A stretch of 64,000 nucleotides of DNA, taken from positions 27,703 to 91,702 of the forward strand of contig CAMHNQ010000005.1 in assembly GCA_946186495.1 (NCBI GenBank). Reading direction: 5' to 3'. The position numbers and the translations under genes were made by a program. The notes under the pieces were generated by a model. It did no database searches and was not told where the DNA came from. It was given only the letters and a program-made list of their open reading frames with translations. This document shows, piece by piece, positions 39,765 through 54,700 of the stretch. The DNA is from an uncultured Bacteroidales bacterium. Lineage in GTDB: Bacteria; Bacteroidota; Bacteroidia; Bacteroidales; WCHB1-69. Position 1 is the stretch's first letter; the number at the start of each line of letters is the position of its first letter.

Positions 39765-42700
39765 CTATTGTTTCTTGATGCAACGGACACTGCGACGATC
39801 TGTCTTGAGGGCGTTCTCGTCCAGTGGGTGGTCACAGTAGTAGGAGACGTTAGCACCGGTGGCGTGGTTGCTGCCTGTGGTGGCGTCCGACTTCCAGTAG
39901 TGGGCTCCGGTCAAGATATCCTCGAAACGGCTGGTGACGGAATTGTAGAAACCGCCGCCACGGGAGTTGAAGCCGCTGTTCTCTTCCTCACCGCCGAAGC
40001 CTGCGTTCCAGTACTCAGTACCGGAATCCTTGAGCAGTTTCGCATCTCCCACCTCAAGGCTCAGTGTCTCGAAGTCGGCATAGCTGCAGACGGCCCAGCC
40101 TTCGGGACAGATGCCCTGGACATAGGACTCGCCGTTGGCGGCAGTCGTTGTGGCCGGTGCGGCATTGTCGTCGTTCTCGGCGACACCCACGGCGGAGTAC
40201 CATGTGTAGAGGTATCCGAATTTCTCAAGGTTCTCGGACTTGTCCCTGTAGGCACGGTAGTCGGCAATGGCGCTGCCCTCGGCATCCGTAGTCGTGCGCA
40301 GGTTCTCGGCCAGCCAGCACTGGCTGCCGATACGCACGGCCGGGTACGTGTATCCGTTGTAGGCCACGCTCACGCACGGCTGGTAGTCCACCACAACCAC
40401 TTGGTCGCAGGTGGCCATGGCATTGCCGTCAATATCGTAGATCGTCCACGTGACAAAATGCTCGCCCGCTGCCATCGGGTTGACCGCATCGAGATTGTGG
40501 CCGACCGTGGCGTACTGCGGCAGCAGCTCATTCTCGGGCATACCCAGCAGAGCGGCGGGAACCACCGTGTCGCGAGTTCCTTCAGTGAGCAGGATGAGAA
40601 GCGTGTCCGGACATGCGAAGTCGGTCACTGGATCGATGCGCAAGGTCACGTTGAACGCCGGCACATAGTTCTGGATGACACTCGGCTCGCCGAAGCCGCT
40701 GGCATTGGCCACGCCGTCCTCGTTGTCCGCATAGGCCCACATCTGGCCCGCACCGCACACGTAGGTGCCCACAGCCGCGCTCTCGGAAGTGATCACACCT
40801 GTGGTGATCGTGTCGTCCCCGACCAGACCGTTGTATCGCAACTGGTCGTAGGTGACCGTCAACGGCGTGCCGTCATAGACCTTGCTGAAGACCATATCTT
40901 CGGGTGCCGTCACCTCAAGTGCCTTCTTCGACACTTGCACATAACCGTCCTGGACATTGAAAATGACGTTGGAGAAGTTGTCGTCATCGTAACGGAACTG
41001 GGATGGGGTCAGGCCCATGTAGGTGGTGCCGGCAAGTGTCCGGGACACCGCCGCGTCATTATTATTCAGCACAATCTTGTTCGGGTCGAACAGCGGACAG
41101 TTGGCCGTGGCCGTATAGCCCGTCACGGTGTGGGAAGCGGCGTCGTAGGGATACGCGCCCGTATTGCCCGCTATCGTCACCACCATGGTGTCAATCTTCT
41201 TGATCCTCAAAACAGCGGGGTTCAAAACTCGGAATCCGACACGCTGATAGGCAGAGTTAGCGGCAGGATGGAAGTTTATACCGGTGTATCCTGTATAATA
41301 GGTGCCGGCGTCGGTGCGCGTGATGACACTTTCACCGTCAAAGATGAAGTCGTCGGCCGTGTAGCCGGGATGGCTGGCCACCCAGTCGTAACCCTCCACC
41401 GTGTGCGGTTGCCCGTCATACATCACCGTGTCGCGACGCCCCTTAATGGTCACCACCACAGAGTCGGCAGGGAGAATCGTCAAACGGCCGTCGGACACGT
41501 ATTCGATCCCGACTATCACGTTGGGGTCCTGACACGTCACCTGGAAGGCATCCGCGGTCAGGCCCATCGGGTATTCACCCGCAACCGAACCGGTGGCGAC
41601 AGTGTCTGCGGCCCCACCGACATACTCGATGCAGGACAGGTCGAAGGAAGCATTGCCACATTCCATCGTATAGCCGTGTACCGTATGTTCCTGATTGTCA
41701 TCTGTCACATAAAGGACGTTACCGCGAATAATCACGCTGACATCTTGGGGGAATATCCTCAACTGACCATCGGTCACGTTGAAAGTGACATGATAGTTGA
41801 CGTTGGTGTTGCCGAACATGTCGGCGGTGAGGCCCATCGGATAGATGCCTGAGTTCGTGCCGGAGGCCGTAGCCGTGCCTGTGAAAGTCACGTTGGCATA
41901 CGGGTCAAAGGCCGGAACATCGGAGGTCATCGTGTAACCGGTCACCGTTTGCTCGCCGCCATTGTAAAGCACCATGCCGGAGCCTCCCACGACGGTCACC
42001 GTCACCTCGGCGGGATTCACATACTGGTAGCCGTCGGTGACATTGAAAGTAACCTCGAAATTAGCATCCGTATTGGTGAACTGGCTGGCGGCAAGGCCCA
42101 TGTAGGTGGTGCCGGCGTCGGTGCGGGTAGCCGTGCTGTCGTTCACGGTGCCAACGAATCGGGTGCTGCCGATGTCATACAAGTCCGCAGCCGTGGCCAA
42201 CGCGAATCCGGTCACCGTATGGGCGGAACCGTTATAGTCGGCGGTATCCTTGTTGCCAGTCACCAACACCTCGACCGGTTTCGGAGTCACCGTCAAGAAG
42301 CCGTCGGTCACGACGAAGGTCACCTCCTGGTAGTTCGCATTGTGGTTCTCGAACTGTCCGGCGGCAAGGCCCATCGGATAGATGCCGGCATTTAAGCCGA
42401 TGGCCGTGGCGTCGCCGGTGAAGGTGAAGTCGTTCTCGGTGTAGTGCGGTTGGTCGATGCTCACCACCCGGTAGCCTGCCACGGAGTGCGACTGGCCGTC
42501 ATAGACCGCCGTGTCGGCGTTACCGGCAATCGTCACCGTCACATGGCGGGAAAGGATGGCGAGATGACCGTTGGTCACGTTGAAGACCGGAACGAAGTCC
42601 GTATTGTTGTTGACAAACTGGCCAGCGGAGAGGTTCATGTAGTACGTGGACACTTGGGTGCCGGCCGCGACGGTGTCGTCCTCGTCACCCGCGTAGGAGA

Positions 42701-45700
42701 AGTCGCTCTCCGCATATAACGGGTTGCTGATGGAAACCACTTCGTAGCCGCTCACAGACTGCTCCACTCCGTCAAGATAAAGGACGCTGTCAACGGCACC
42801 CTTGATGGTCACCGTCACCTCGGCAGGGTTGATCTGCTGATAACCGTCGGTGACGTTGAAGGTCACCTCGCCAAAGTTGCCGTTCGTGTTGGCGAACATT
42901 CCGGCAGTGAGACCCATATATGTCTTGCCGGTGTTGTCATCGCCTTCCACCACATTTGTACGGGTGGCCGTGGCCACACCGCTGAAAGTGAAATCGCGGT
43001 TGTTGCCCGTCACCTTGTAGAGGTCCGTATTGGCCGTGGCCACGTAGCCCGTCACCGTGTGGGCAACATTGTCGAAGGTGTTCGTAGCAGTGTTACCCGT
43101 GACCGTCACCTGCACGTTGATCGGGGTGATAGCCTGGTAGCCGTCCGTCACATTGAATGTCACCGTGCCGAAGTTGCTGTTCGTGTTGGCGAACATGGCC
43201 GGGACGAGACCCATCCACGTGGTGTCCGCATCTGTGCAGGAAGCCGAGGCGTTGCCGCTGAACGTGAAGTCGCGGTTGTCATCCGCCACCTTGTAGAGAT
43301 CCGTATTGGCCGTGGCCGTGAAGCCGGTCACCGTATGCACCTGACCGTCATAAGGTGCGGAGTTTCTCGTACCCGCCACCGTCACCGTCACATCGATCGG
43401 ACGGACAACCAACTGGCCGTCCACGACAACGAACGTCACGTTAGCGAAATTGCTGTTCGTGTTGGCGAAGTCTGCCGCCGACAGCTCCATCGGATAGGTG
43501 CCGGCATTCGTGCCGCTCACATTGTCCGTGCCGCTGAACGTGAAGTCCGCCCCGGTGTAGAGCGCATTGCTGGCGGCCATATCGTAGCCGCTGACCGAAT
43601 GCGCGATGCCATCGTAGTCCACCGTGTCGCTGTGCTCCGTGATTGTCACCGTCACGTCAATCGGCGTCACCGTAATGGCTCCGTCTCGTGCAACGATGAA
43701 AGTCACCTCAGCGAAGTTCGGATTCGTGTTAGAGAACATGCCGGCGGTGAGTCCCATAGCCGTGGTACCGGCATCCGCGCGTCTTGCCGCGCTGTCACCA
43801 GAGAAGGTGAAGAAGGATGCATCGTTATAGAGAGCGTTGTCCGATGACCAGTCATAGCCGGTCACCTGTTGCTCAACACCGTTGTAATCCAACGTATCCC
43901 TACGGCCGGTAACGGTCACTACCGCCACGTTCGGCTCAACCTTCTGATAACCGTCCGTCACTGCGAATGTGACATCGAAGTTCTGGTTGTGGTTGGCGAA
44001 CTGGTTGGCTGCGAGGCCCATGTAAGTCGTACCCACATTGGTGCGTTTGGCCGTAACCAGACCGTTCTCGACAACCGCGTCGGCAGCTGGGGTGAACGTG
44101 AAGTCTGCAGCGGTGTAGAGCTCCGTGCTGTAAGCCGTATCGAATCCGCTGACAGCATACTCCTCACCAGTGTAGAAGGCGACATTGCTATGACCGGTGA
44201 CCGTGACAGTCACCGCCATCGGGACAATCGTGATGGCGCCGTCGGTCACGTTGAAGGTCACCGTGCCGAAATTGCCGTTCGTGTTGGCGAACTGCGTATT
44301 GGCAAGGTTCATGCCCGTGGTGCCCACCTCCGTGCGTCTCGCGACACTGTCACCCGTGAACCGGATGTCGGCAGTCGTGAAGAGCGGCGAGGAAGGATTC
44401 ACGTCGTAGCCCGTCACTTGCTGTTCCTCGTTGTTGAACGGCAACTCCGCAGTATGACCGGCAATCGCCACCGTCACATCGAGCGGGGTGACCGTCATAA
44501 CGCCGTCCGTCACGTTGAAGGTCACGGTGCCGAAGTTGCTGTTCGTGTTGGCGAACATATTCGGGGTGAGGCCCATGTTCGTGGCACCTGCATCGGTGCG
44601 GGTCGCGGTGCTGTCTCCGTTGAAGGAGAAGTCCGCAACAGTATAGAGCGGCGTGCTGGGACTCACCTCGTAGCCCGTGATCGTATGGGATTCGCCGTCA
44701 TAGACCACCGAACTGGTATGGCCGGCGACATCCACCATCACATCCAGCGGGGTGATGGCCTGGAAGCCGTCAACCACCTGGAAGGTCACATTGGCGAAAT
44801 TGTCCGTACTTTGATCCGTAAACATGTTTGCGGACAGTCCCATATAAGTGGTGTCGACATCGGTACGGGCAGCCGTGCTGTCTGCCTCCGTGCCGTTGAA
44901 GACAACATACTGCGGCAGATACAGCGGTGTGCTGATGTCAAGGTCGTAACCCGTCACAGTGTGCGGCTCGCCATCGTAAGTCGCCGTATTATGACGGCCG
45001 GTTACCGTAACCGTAACGTCAAGCGGACTCACCGTGATGGCGCCGTTCGTCACATTGAACGTCACATTGCCCTCAAAGTTCGGATCCGTGTTGTGGAACA
45101 TGTCCGCTGTGAGTACCATCGCCGTGGTGCCGGCATCCGTGCGTCTCGCCGTGCTGTCTCCGGAGAAGGTGAACTGACCCGCATTGTACAACTCGTTCGA
45201 AGAGGTGACCACGTATCCCGTAACCATCTGCTCTTCACCGTTGTAGGGCAGCGTAACGGTATTACCCACGATGGTCACCACCGCACTGTTCGGCTCCACT
45301 TTCATGTAACCGTCGGTCACCTCGAAAGTAACGTCGAAGTCGGTATTGTTGTTGGTGAAATCAGCAACGGAGAGGCCCATGTTCGCGGTGCCGACGAGAG
45401 TCTGCGTGGCCGTGGCCGTGCCGGTGAACGTGTAGTACTCTTCCGTGTAGAGCGGGTTGCTGATATTCGTGACGCTATAACCGTTAACCGTATAAGCGTT
45501 GCCATCATAAAGCACGCTGTTGTGCTGGCCCTCGATGCGCACCGTGACAGGTGCCGGATCAATCTTCTGGAAGCCGTCCGTGACATTGAAGGTCACTTGC
45601 ACAAAGTTGGAATCGTTGGTGTTGGCAAACTGGGAGGCAGCGAGACCCATGTAGGTGACACCGCTCTGGTCGGCGTTCTCCACCACATGTGTGCGGGCGG

Positions 45701-48700
45701 CAGCTGCCGTGCCACTGAACGAGAAGTCGCTCTCGGTGTACAGCGGGTTGGAGACCACCACCGTGTAGCCATTCACACTGTGCAGTTGCGCGTCATAGAC
45801 GGCGGTGTTCTGTGTGCCCTTGATGGTCACCAACACTTCCTCAACAGGCATGATGGTCTGATAACCGTCGACAACCGTGACGGTCACCGTCTCAAAGTTG
45901 GCGTTCGTGTTGGCGAACTGGTCTGCAACGAGACCCATCACCGTCGTGCCGGCATTCTTGCGGGAAGCCTCGGCCGTGCCGTTGAACGACAAGTCAAGGG
46001 CATGGTACAGCGGCGTGCTCGTCGTGACCGTGTAGCCGCTCACGCTATGCTCGACTCCGTCGTAAACTCGCGTGTCGCTCGCACCCGTGACAGTCACCTC
46101 GGCATTGATCTTGTTGATCTTCACAAAGCCGTCGGTGATGTTGAAGGTGACCTGGTTGAAGTTGGGGTTCGTGTTCGTGAACTTGCCGGGGGCGAGTCCC
46201 ATGTAGGTGGTGCCGGCCGCCTGGCGCTCCGCAACACTGTCGGTAGCAGGACCGAAAGTGAAGCTGGTGTCAACATTGTAGAAGGCCGGAGTGGCACTGA
46301 CGGTGTAACCCGACACGGTGTGCCACTGCCCGTCATAGTCCAAGACGGTGCTGTTACCCACCACCGTCACCACCGCGTTGACCGGCGTGATGGTCTGGTA
46401 GCCGTCGGTCACATTGAAAGTGACCGTGCCGAAGTTGCTGTTCCGGTTGGCGAACTGAGAGGCGGCAAGACCCATGTTCGTGGTGCCGGTGAACGTACGC
46501 GAAGCCGCGCTGTCGCCACTGAATTCGATATCCTCGGCATGGTAGAGGCCCGTGCTGAACACCAGGTCATAGCCAGTGACCGTATGCTCGGTGTTGTCGT
46601 AGTCGGCCGTGTTGCTATGGCCCGTAACCGTGACTGTGACATCAATCGGGTCGATGGTCAGGACACCATCCCGGTCGATGATGAAAGTCACCGTGTCAAA
46701 GTTGGCATTCATGTTGGCGAACTGCCCGGAGGCAAGGTGCATGCTGTCGGTGCCGGCATTCGTGCGGGTCAACAGGCTATCGCCGCTGAAGACGAAATCG
46801 GCGCGGGTATAAAGCGGCGTGCTGGAGGTCATCTCGTAACCGGCGACCTCATGTTCGTCGCCATCGTAGTCCCACGTGCCCTGATGACCGGCAATGTTCA
46901 CCGTGGCGTTGATCTTGTTGACCGTCAGGAAGCCGTCGGCGGCAATGACGAAGGTCACCGTGCCGATATTGGCCGGGGTCGGCCAAGCATCTTGGAACTG
47001 GTCGGAGGCCAGGTTCATGTAGAAGGTGCCGACGTTCCGGCTTGCCAAAAAGTCAGTACCGCTGAAAGCGATGTTATTACGAGTGTAGAAAGGATCGGAG
47101 ACCTCCACATCGTAACCGCTCACGGAGTGGACCGTGCCGTCATAGTCGGCGGTGAGATTGTGGCCGGTGATGGTCACCGTGATCTCGGCCGGGTTGACGG
47201 TCAACGTGCCGTTGTTCAGCACCTGGTTGTATTTGCAGGTCACGTCATCCGTGCCACGCATCACAACGATATCGCTGAGGACGTTCTCCACAGTGCCGGC
47301 ATCGGTGATGGCGCCGGTGACTTTGGCCTTCACTCTGTCGCCGGTGGGCAGCGTCACCTCCGTCTCGGAGACGGCGTCGGTGCTGACGACCTGGCCGCCG
47401 AACTTCACCGTGTAGGTGCCGTTCCGGTGCTCGGCGTTGTCATACTCCCACTCACCGCTGTTGGCGGTCAACGTCAGGGTGTCGGCAAGAGGCTGTATGG
47501 AGAAGGTCTTGCGGGTCTGGCAGATGAATCCCGGGTTGTTCGGCATGGCGGCCGTCACCACAATGGTGTGGCCGTCGCCGTAGGCCAAGGTGTCCACCAC
47601 ATTCTCCCCGGCCGGGAGAACGCAGCTCTGCCCGTTGAAGTAGGCATTGTAGGAATCCTCCGAGCCCTGGATGGTGAAATAGACCGCACCGTCGTTCGGA
47701 GTATGGTAGCAGCCCGCATCGACACTGTCGATGACGATGGCCACGATGCCGGAGGCGTTGACGTGCACGGAGACCGCGGCCTCGTTGCCACAGGCGTCCT
47801 TCACCGTCACGACGACATCGGTATCCTCCATGATTTCAGTGCCCTCGGCGGGCGACTGGGAGGCGGTGAGGACTCCGCCGCAGTTGTCGGAGGCATAGTG
47901 GTTCAGTATATCCTCCCAAATCATCGGCACGTTGGAGTTGCAGTTGGGATTGGGGGTGGCATCCCACTCGGTCTGGTAACCGGCGGCAATCACCGGGCGC
48001 ACGGTATCGAGGACCGTGATGCGCTGCACGGAGTCACTGCGGGAGACGTTGCCGCTCGGGTCAACGACACGCCAGACGCGGTCGAAGTGGTAGGCACCGC
48101 CGCAGTCAGCCACGGGGGCCTCGTCGCGATAGGTCACTGTCAACAGGCCGGAGCAGTTGTCTGCCACCGCCGCAGGTGCGCCGGTCACGATGGTGTCCAC
48201 GCCGGCCTGGCAGCTGCCGTCTAAATACACGACAGCGTCCGAAGGCTTGGCGTAAGTCGGGGAAACGGTGTCATGGATAGTGATGGACCCGCTGTAGGTC
48301 AGGTCACTGCATGGCACGTCGCTGCCAGGCACCGCCGGACTGTAAGCCTGGAAGGTGTAGGCATACACCGTAGGCTCCGTCACATTCGGGTTGCCGGAAA
48401 TCGTCACCACCGTCTCACTGCGACCGCCTGCAAGCTGCGTGGTCTGATAAGAGACCATCGACTCGGGCAGGGTGCCCGTCAGGGAGATGCTGTCGGCATC
48501 CGCAATCGTGAAGACTACCGGATCGATTTCCGTATTCGGACAGACCTCCTGGTTCATGTTGTCGGCGGAGTCCTTGATGGAAGCGTTGGGGAGAATCTGG
48601 AAATAGAATCTGCAGGAGGAGGTTTCTCCACAAGTGTTTCTTGCAGAATAGCTGAAAGTATATACGCCTACGTTATATCGGCTGCTGATTGAGGTTCTGC

Positions 48701-51700
48701 TATAACGCGGGTTGTTAGCCGTAGTGTTCACGACAGGTGGGGTGAAATCCTCACCGATGGTGATAGTACGGTAATTCACACCCGGATCTGTGCAGAACAC
48801 CACGGTGTCGGGACAGTTTTCCCATTCCATCTTCACGGGCGAGGAGATCACGACCGTGTCCGTGGCGGTACAGCCGTGGGCGTCGGTGACAGTGACCACA
48901 TCGTGGCCGTACCAGATGCCGCCCCAGCTGTCGGTGCCGCGCAGGCTGTCTGCGGGCACAGGCAGTCCGGTGAAGTAGTTGGCCTGCTCCTGGACGGCGG
49001 CCGGCTCACTGATGCTGTAGTTGTAGTAGGGCGTGCCACCCTGGGCCTGCACACGGACCTCGCCGTCGGAGCCGCCGAAGCACTTGACGTTCTTGTGGCC
49101 GGACAGGACTTCGGCCACCGTCAGCTTGGCAGGAACCTCTACCAGGATGGTGACCGCGTCGCTGGTGACACCGCAGCCACTCGTGGCCGTGATGTGCACC
49201 GGCAGGTGCTGGATCTCGTCCGTCTGCTCGATGGGAGCGAATTCGTAGGCGGGGTCGTGGTCATAATAGTAGGATATGCCGTTGCCGCTGGCGGTACCGT
49301 TCCAGTTGCAACCGGAATAGGCGATGACGCCCATGTCCTCCATAGTCGGATAGGTGTAGGCGCAGTTGCCGTTCTCGATGCCATGGTTGGCGGGCACCAC
49401 TTCAGGCACGGAAACGAACACCGGCTTGGCCGTGTCCTTCACGATCCAGATGTAATGCCACTCCTGTTCGCGGCCGGCGCAATCGCGGTAGGTGAAAGTG
49501 TAGGTCACCGTGTCGGTGCATCCACCCCACTCCGCCTCTGACGGCGTGACCACAGGAGTCTCACTTACAAGCTCGATGAAATCCCCGCACTGGTTCCGGA
49601 ACCTGGGAATGGTCATGTTGCTGACGCTGATCTCGGAGTGGCAGGCCACCACTCTCTCCTGGTCGTCAATCCGGCTGAACTCCTCGGGCTCGACCTTCTC
49701 AATGTAGTACCATTCGTAATCGGTGCCGTTCACGCGATAGTCGTAGCGGTAGGTGCGAGTGCCGCAGCCGCCGCTGAAGACATCCTGCGGGTAGCCGTCG
49801 TGCAGCGTCATGCCGATGTGCGTGCCGCAAATCGTCGTGTCGGGCACGGGCACGCCGGAAGCATACAACCTCTCGCTCATGCAGTGGAGGTTGCTCACCA
49901 CCGTGTCGAACGGGGTGAACGGGTCAGGAACCACCGTATAGACGAAACGCCATGGGTAGGTGCGGCCGTCACAGGTGGTATAGGTGTAGGTGTAGGTCAC
50001 CGTACCGCTGCCGTTGACCACGTCGTGCACGGGGTTCGGGGCGGCGGCGGTGCTGTCGGGGAAGACCGGTGTGACAATGGTTCCGCAAGCGTCAGGCTGG
50101 TTGCCAGGGCTGGCGGGACGCACCGCGTCACTCTCGCAGGCCACCGTGGCGGTGCCATCGGCAGGCAGCTCCATCGTCTTCCGCACCACATGGTAGGTGT
50201 ATCGGTAGGTCGTGTCGTTGCCGCTGCAGTCACGGAAAGTGTAGGTAAAGACCACCTCGCTGTTGCAGATGGTGTCCGTCAGGAACGGATAGGTGACGTT
50301 CGAGAAGGTCTCCACCACCTGGCCGCAACCGTCCGTGACGGAGCTGGGCCATTTGCTGGCCACTAAATGCGGCAGCTGGATCTCGCGCGTGCAGCTGACC
50401 ACCGTGTCCGTGTGCGACGGGGCGACGATGGTGAAGTGGTCCGGTATGCGGACCGTCACCGCGCCGGGCGCACTGGAGGCACACACGCCATCGGTGTACT
50501 CCACCGTGAACGGATAGACCTTGTTGCACTCGGAAGCGGAGATGTTCACCGACGCATGCTCCGTGAAGAGGGCCGACGGGTAGTCGTGGTACTGCACGAC
50601 CGTCTGTTCGTTGTTGAAGTTCCAGGTCAGCGTGTCGCGTTCGGCATAGACGTTGGCGACCGAAGCCGTGAGCTGGAAGCCGTCGAGGGCGCTCGGGCAG
50701 ACGACGGTGTCCATCGGGGTAATCACCACCTGCGGGCGCACCGTGGCCGTCACCGTCATCACCAAGCTCGTGTCAAAGGTACATACGCCGTTGTGGGCTG
50801 TCACATGATACGTCAGCACCACAGGCGCACCGGTGTTGTTCTCCAAACCCGCGCCGTTGACCGAGGTCTGGCGATCCTCCAACGTGGCCATCGTGGTCCC
50901 GGTCACACCGCCCGTGACACTCTGCTCAGGCAAAGGCCACGTGTAATAGGTCGTGCCCGGAGTGGGTGTCACCGGAATCGTGGCGAAGGATCCGCCGGAG
51001 CAGACTGGCCGCGGCACCGGGATCTCCGTAACCACCAGATTGTTGTTCAGCGCAATCTCGAAGCTGTCCGTAGCAGTACATCCGTTACGGTCGCTGACCG
51101 TGACCTTGTAGCGGCCGATGTGCAGGTTGCCCATGGTCGCAGGTGAGGCGGTGAACTGCGACAGGAGAGTGTCGTTGGCATGCGTCAGATGCGCCTCGTA
51201 CTCGAATCCGAAATTCCCGCTCAGAATCGGCGTGCCGCCCTGCAGGGTAATCTGCACCGAGCCATTCCCGTCGGCACAGGTGGCGGGTGTGACGGATGCA
51301 ATCGTCATGGTGAAAGGATCAGGCTCCCCAACTGTCACAGGAAGCGTGGAAGTGCACCCGTTACTGTTACGCACGGTGAGATAATGCACTCCGGCAGCCA
51401 ACCCCTCGAAAGTGGTGGATGTGCCGTAATCCCCTTCATCGATTTTGTAGGTATATGCGCTTTGGTCCTGGACGTACAGGCTCACCACACCGTCATGACC
51501 GCCGTAACAGGAGACCTTCGTCACGGTCACCGCATTCGCGTCGATCTCGAAGGCATTCACGACATTGACCAGCACCACGGTGGTGGCGGCATTGCCGCAG
51601 GCATCGGTGGCCGTGACCGTCACCGGCGTGGAGGCGTCGATCTGTGTGCCCGGTGCAATGCTTTGGGTGAGCGAAGCCCATGTCTGGGAACAGGCGTCCG

Positions 51701-54700
51701 TGTAGGTGTAGGATGAATCCGTCAGATCGGGCATCGTGTAAACACATGCCGAGCCTCCGGTGGTGGTCGCCCAAGCCTGGGCGAAGTTAGCCGTGATTGA
51801 CGGCGCCGCGTCGTCCTTCACGACGATCACCGTGGAGGCCGTGCCCTTGCAGTTCAACACATTCTCCGTGACCTCAAGGTTCAGTGTGTATTCCCCATTA
51901 CAAGTGTTGGTGGGGATATTGTCGATGGTCTGCACATTGGTGAAGCCGTTCTCCACCTGCTGGTTGAGGGAGATGTCGGAGCTGGTCCAATGGTAGAGGA
52001 AACTCGTGGCCGTGCCGCCGTTGGCGTCCACATTGGCCGTGACCGACGTGGCGCCGGCATTCGGGCAGAGGGCCGCCACCGGCTCGATGGTGACCACCGG
52101 CAGCGGATAGACGTTCAGCGTGGTGCTGGCCGTCGCGTAGCAGCCGTTGCCGTCGCGGGCCGTCACCGTGTAAGTGGTGGTCTCGCTCGGGGTGGCTACC
52201 ACCTCCGCCTGGTGTGCGGCCGACAGCCCCGTGTTCGGGGTCCACGTGTAGGTGATGCCGCCGGCGAAGCCCGAGATGGCCGTCGCCCTCAACGGCGTGC
52301 CGGAACCGCGGCAGACACTGTCCGCCGCCACGATGCTCACCGCCACCGGGTCGGGCTTGCGCACCACGACCAGCGCCGTGTCTCTGTGTCCGCATCGGCC
52401 CTCCACCCAGACCTTCACGTCCTTCGTCGCCTCGTCGTCGGCCAGCGTGCTGCCGGCCGCCACATCCTGGTAGAGGTCAAATGCGCCCGTGTGGCAGTCG
52501 TCCGTGACCGTCACCGAGTCGCGCAAGTTCGGGATCTCGTACTTGCAGTTTCCGATGGCGCGGGCCATCAGGGTGTCGCTCCGAGGCGTGATCCGCGGTG
52601 CCGTGGTGTCGCGCACCACCATCATGGCGGAGTCAACACTGCGGCAGCCGTGGGCGTCCGTCACCTCCACGCGCAGCGCAAAACTGTCGCTGCACACCGT
52701 CGGCACGTTGGCGCGCACGACGTTGAGGGTTTCTCCGGTGGTCGTCGTCATCGGGTCTATCCAGACACCACCGGTCCAATAATAAGTGTATGCCCCCGTA
52801 GTCGGGGTTATGAGAACGGCCTGCACCTGAGTTGCTTCATTCGCCGGACACACATCGGCAATTGTAGGGATTCCCACTTGGGGATTCGGGTGTACCGTCA
52901 CCCGAAGAGTGTCTGATACCGAATTGCACACCGGATCGAGCTGGTCGCTCGTGACCGCAATCGGGATTGCCAGACTGCTGGTCTGAACAGAACCGAACAC
53001 TCGCGCGGTATGGTCATCGATACGGATATAGGTGAGGCCGTTTATATCAGTCAATGTCTCTGGCAGTATGCCGTTGGTGCAGGTAATCAGCACCGTGTCT
53101 ATGTCACTGCCGGCACAGACTTCCTGCGCGGCAGGGGTTATCGTAAGCGTCGGCATCGGATTGACCTTGATGACACCGTCCAACTGCTTCGGCGGACATG
53201 CCACCGCCTGGTTGGAGGTGGCGATGAGAGAGTAGTGGAAAGTGCCGGTCTGGTCGGTGATGCCGTCGATGTCGGCGTTGCCGATGGCCGTGTTGTTATG
53301 GAAGACCACGTAGCGAGGCAGGTTGCCCAGGAGGCTCAGCGTTCCGTTCTCCACGTGGATCTTGATGCTGTCCAACGCCGTGCCGGCACACACTTTCTGG
53401 GTGAGCAGCGCGGAGTCGTTGATGCTGAGGACCACATCGGGCAGCACGGTGATGCGAGCCACGGCGGTGGCCCGGCAACCATGGCCGTCAACGCCCGTCA
53501 CCGTGTCGGTGTAGGTGCCGGCAGGTGCCCCGCTGAAGAAGGCGTGGGCGTTGTTGACGGGGTCGAGGTAGGTGGTCGGCGACCAGCTGTAGGTCTGTGC
53601 GCCGTTGGCCGTCAGCTGAGCCGTGCCGCTCGCACAAACCGTGGGGTTGTTCACCGTGACCGTCGGCAGCACGTAGTGGCCCACCGTAACGGTGTTGGAG
53701 ATCGCGTAGCAGCCGACACTGTCGATTACCTTCACACGGTAGTCACCTCTCTCGGCGACATTGTCCAAGCGCGTCAGCGCCGGGTCATTCGGGTTGAGGG
53801 TGTCGTTGCCGCGCTTCCAAATGTAGGTGAAGGTCTCCTCCACAGGCGTCGCCACAAGCTCGGCCGTCTGCTGGCCGGGACAGATGTTCACCGAGGTGTT
53901 GCCTCCGTTGATCTGCACCGTCGGCAGCTCGTAGCGGCCGACCATCGTGGTGGCGGTGCTGCGGCAGCCGTGGCCGTCCGTCACCGTCACCGTGTAGTTG
54001 CCCATCACGCCGACCTTGACGCAGCAGGTGTCAGGATTGCCCGTGATGTTCCACGCATAGTGGTAGCCCTCCCCTCTCGGGGCCGTCAGCCTCACACTGT
54101 CCTGTCCCGGACATACGTTCGGCCTGTCGGCCACCACTGCCGCCATGGGCAGCGTGTCCACCGTGACCTCGTAGAAGTCCGTGGAGACACAGCCGGTGCT
54201 GTCGTTCGTCACGTTCACCGTGACCGTCTTGGTCCCGGCAACACTCCATCGCACTTGCACGAGGCTGCTCGTGGCGGAGCCGGTGATAACGCCGCCCTCG
54301 TTGTCGCCTAACGTCCATTGGTAGGTACAGTGGGCGTCGGCGCTGTTCAGGGTTTCCCGCAAGAAGAGGGTCTCGTTCATACAGACACGGTTCGTGTCGG
54401 CCACGACCTCCGTCGGGAAGCCCGGGCGCACGTTCACCGTGCAGCGGGCCGTCGCGAAGCACTCGGCGTCGCTGTGGTCGCGGACCGTCAGCACATAGAC
54501 CGTCGTGTCGGCAGGGGCGACGTTCAGCACCGTGGCTGTCGTGCCCACCACGCTGTCCTTGCGGGTGTCGCGCCACTCGTAGGCATAGACCAGGCTGCCG
54601 CCGTCGGCAGAGGCCTGCAGGGCGATGGCCGCCCCGGCACAGATGTCGATGGTCGAGTCGGCAGGCGCAATCACAATCGGGTCAACATTCTCCACCGTCA

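Noticed and set aside
43869..48224. 1451-codon plus-strand open frame inside the giant gene
   Set aside because: It is the antisense of the MBG repeats; its own repeats merely mirror them.
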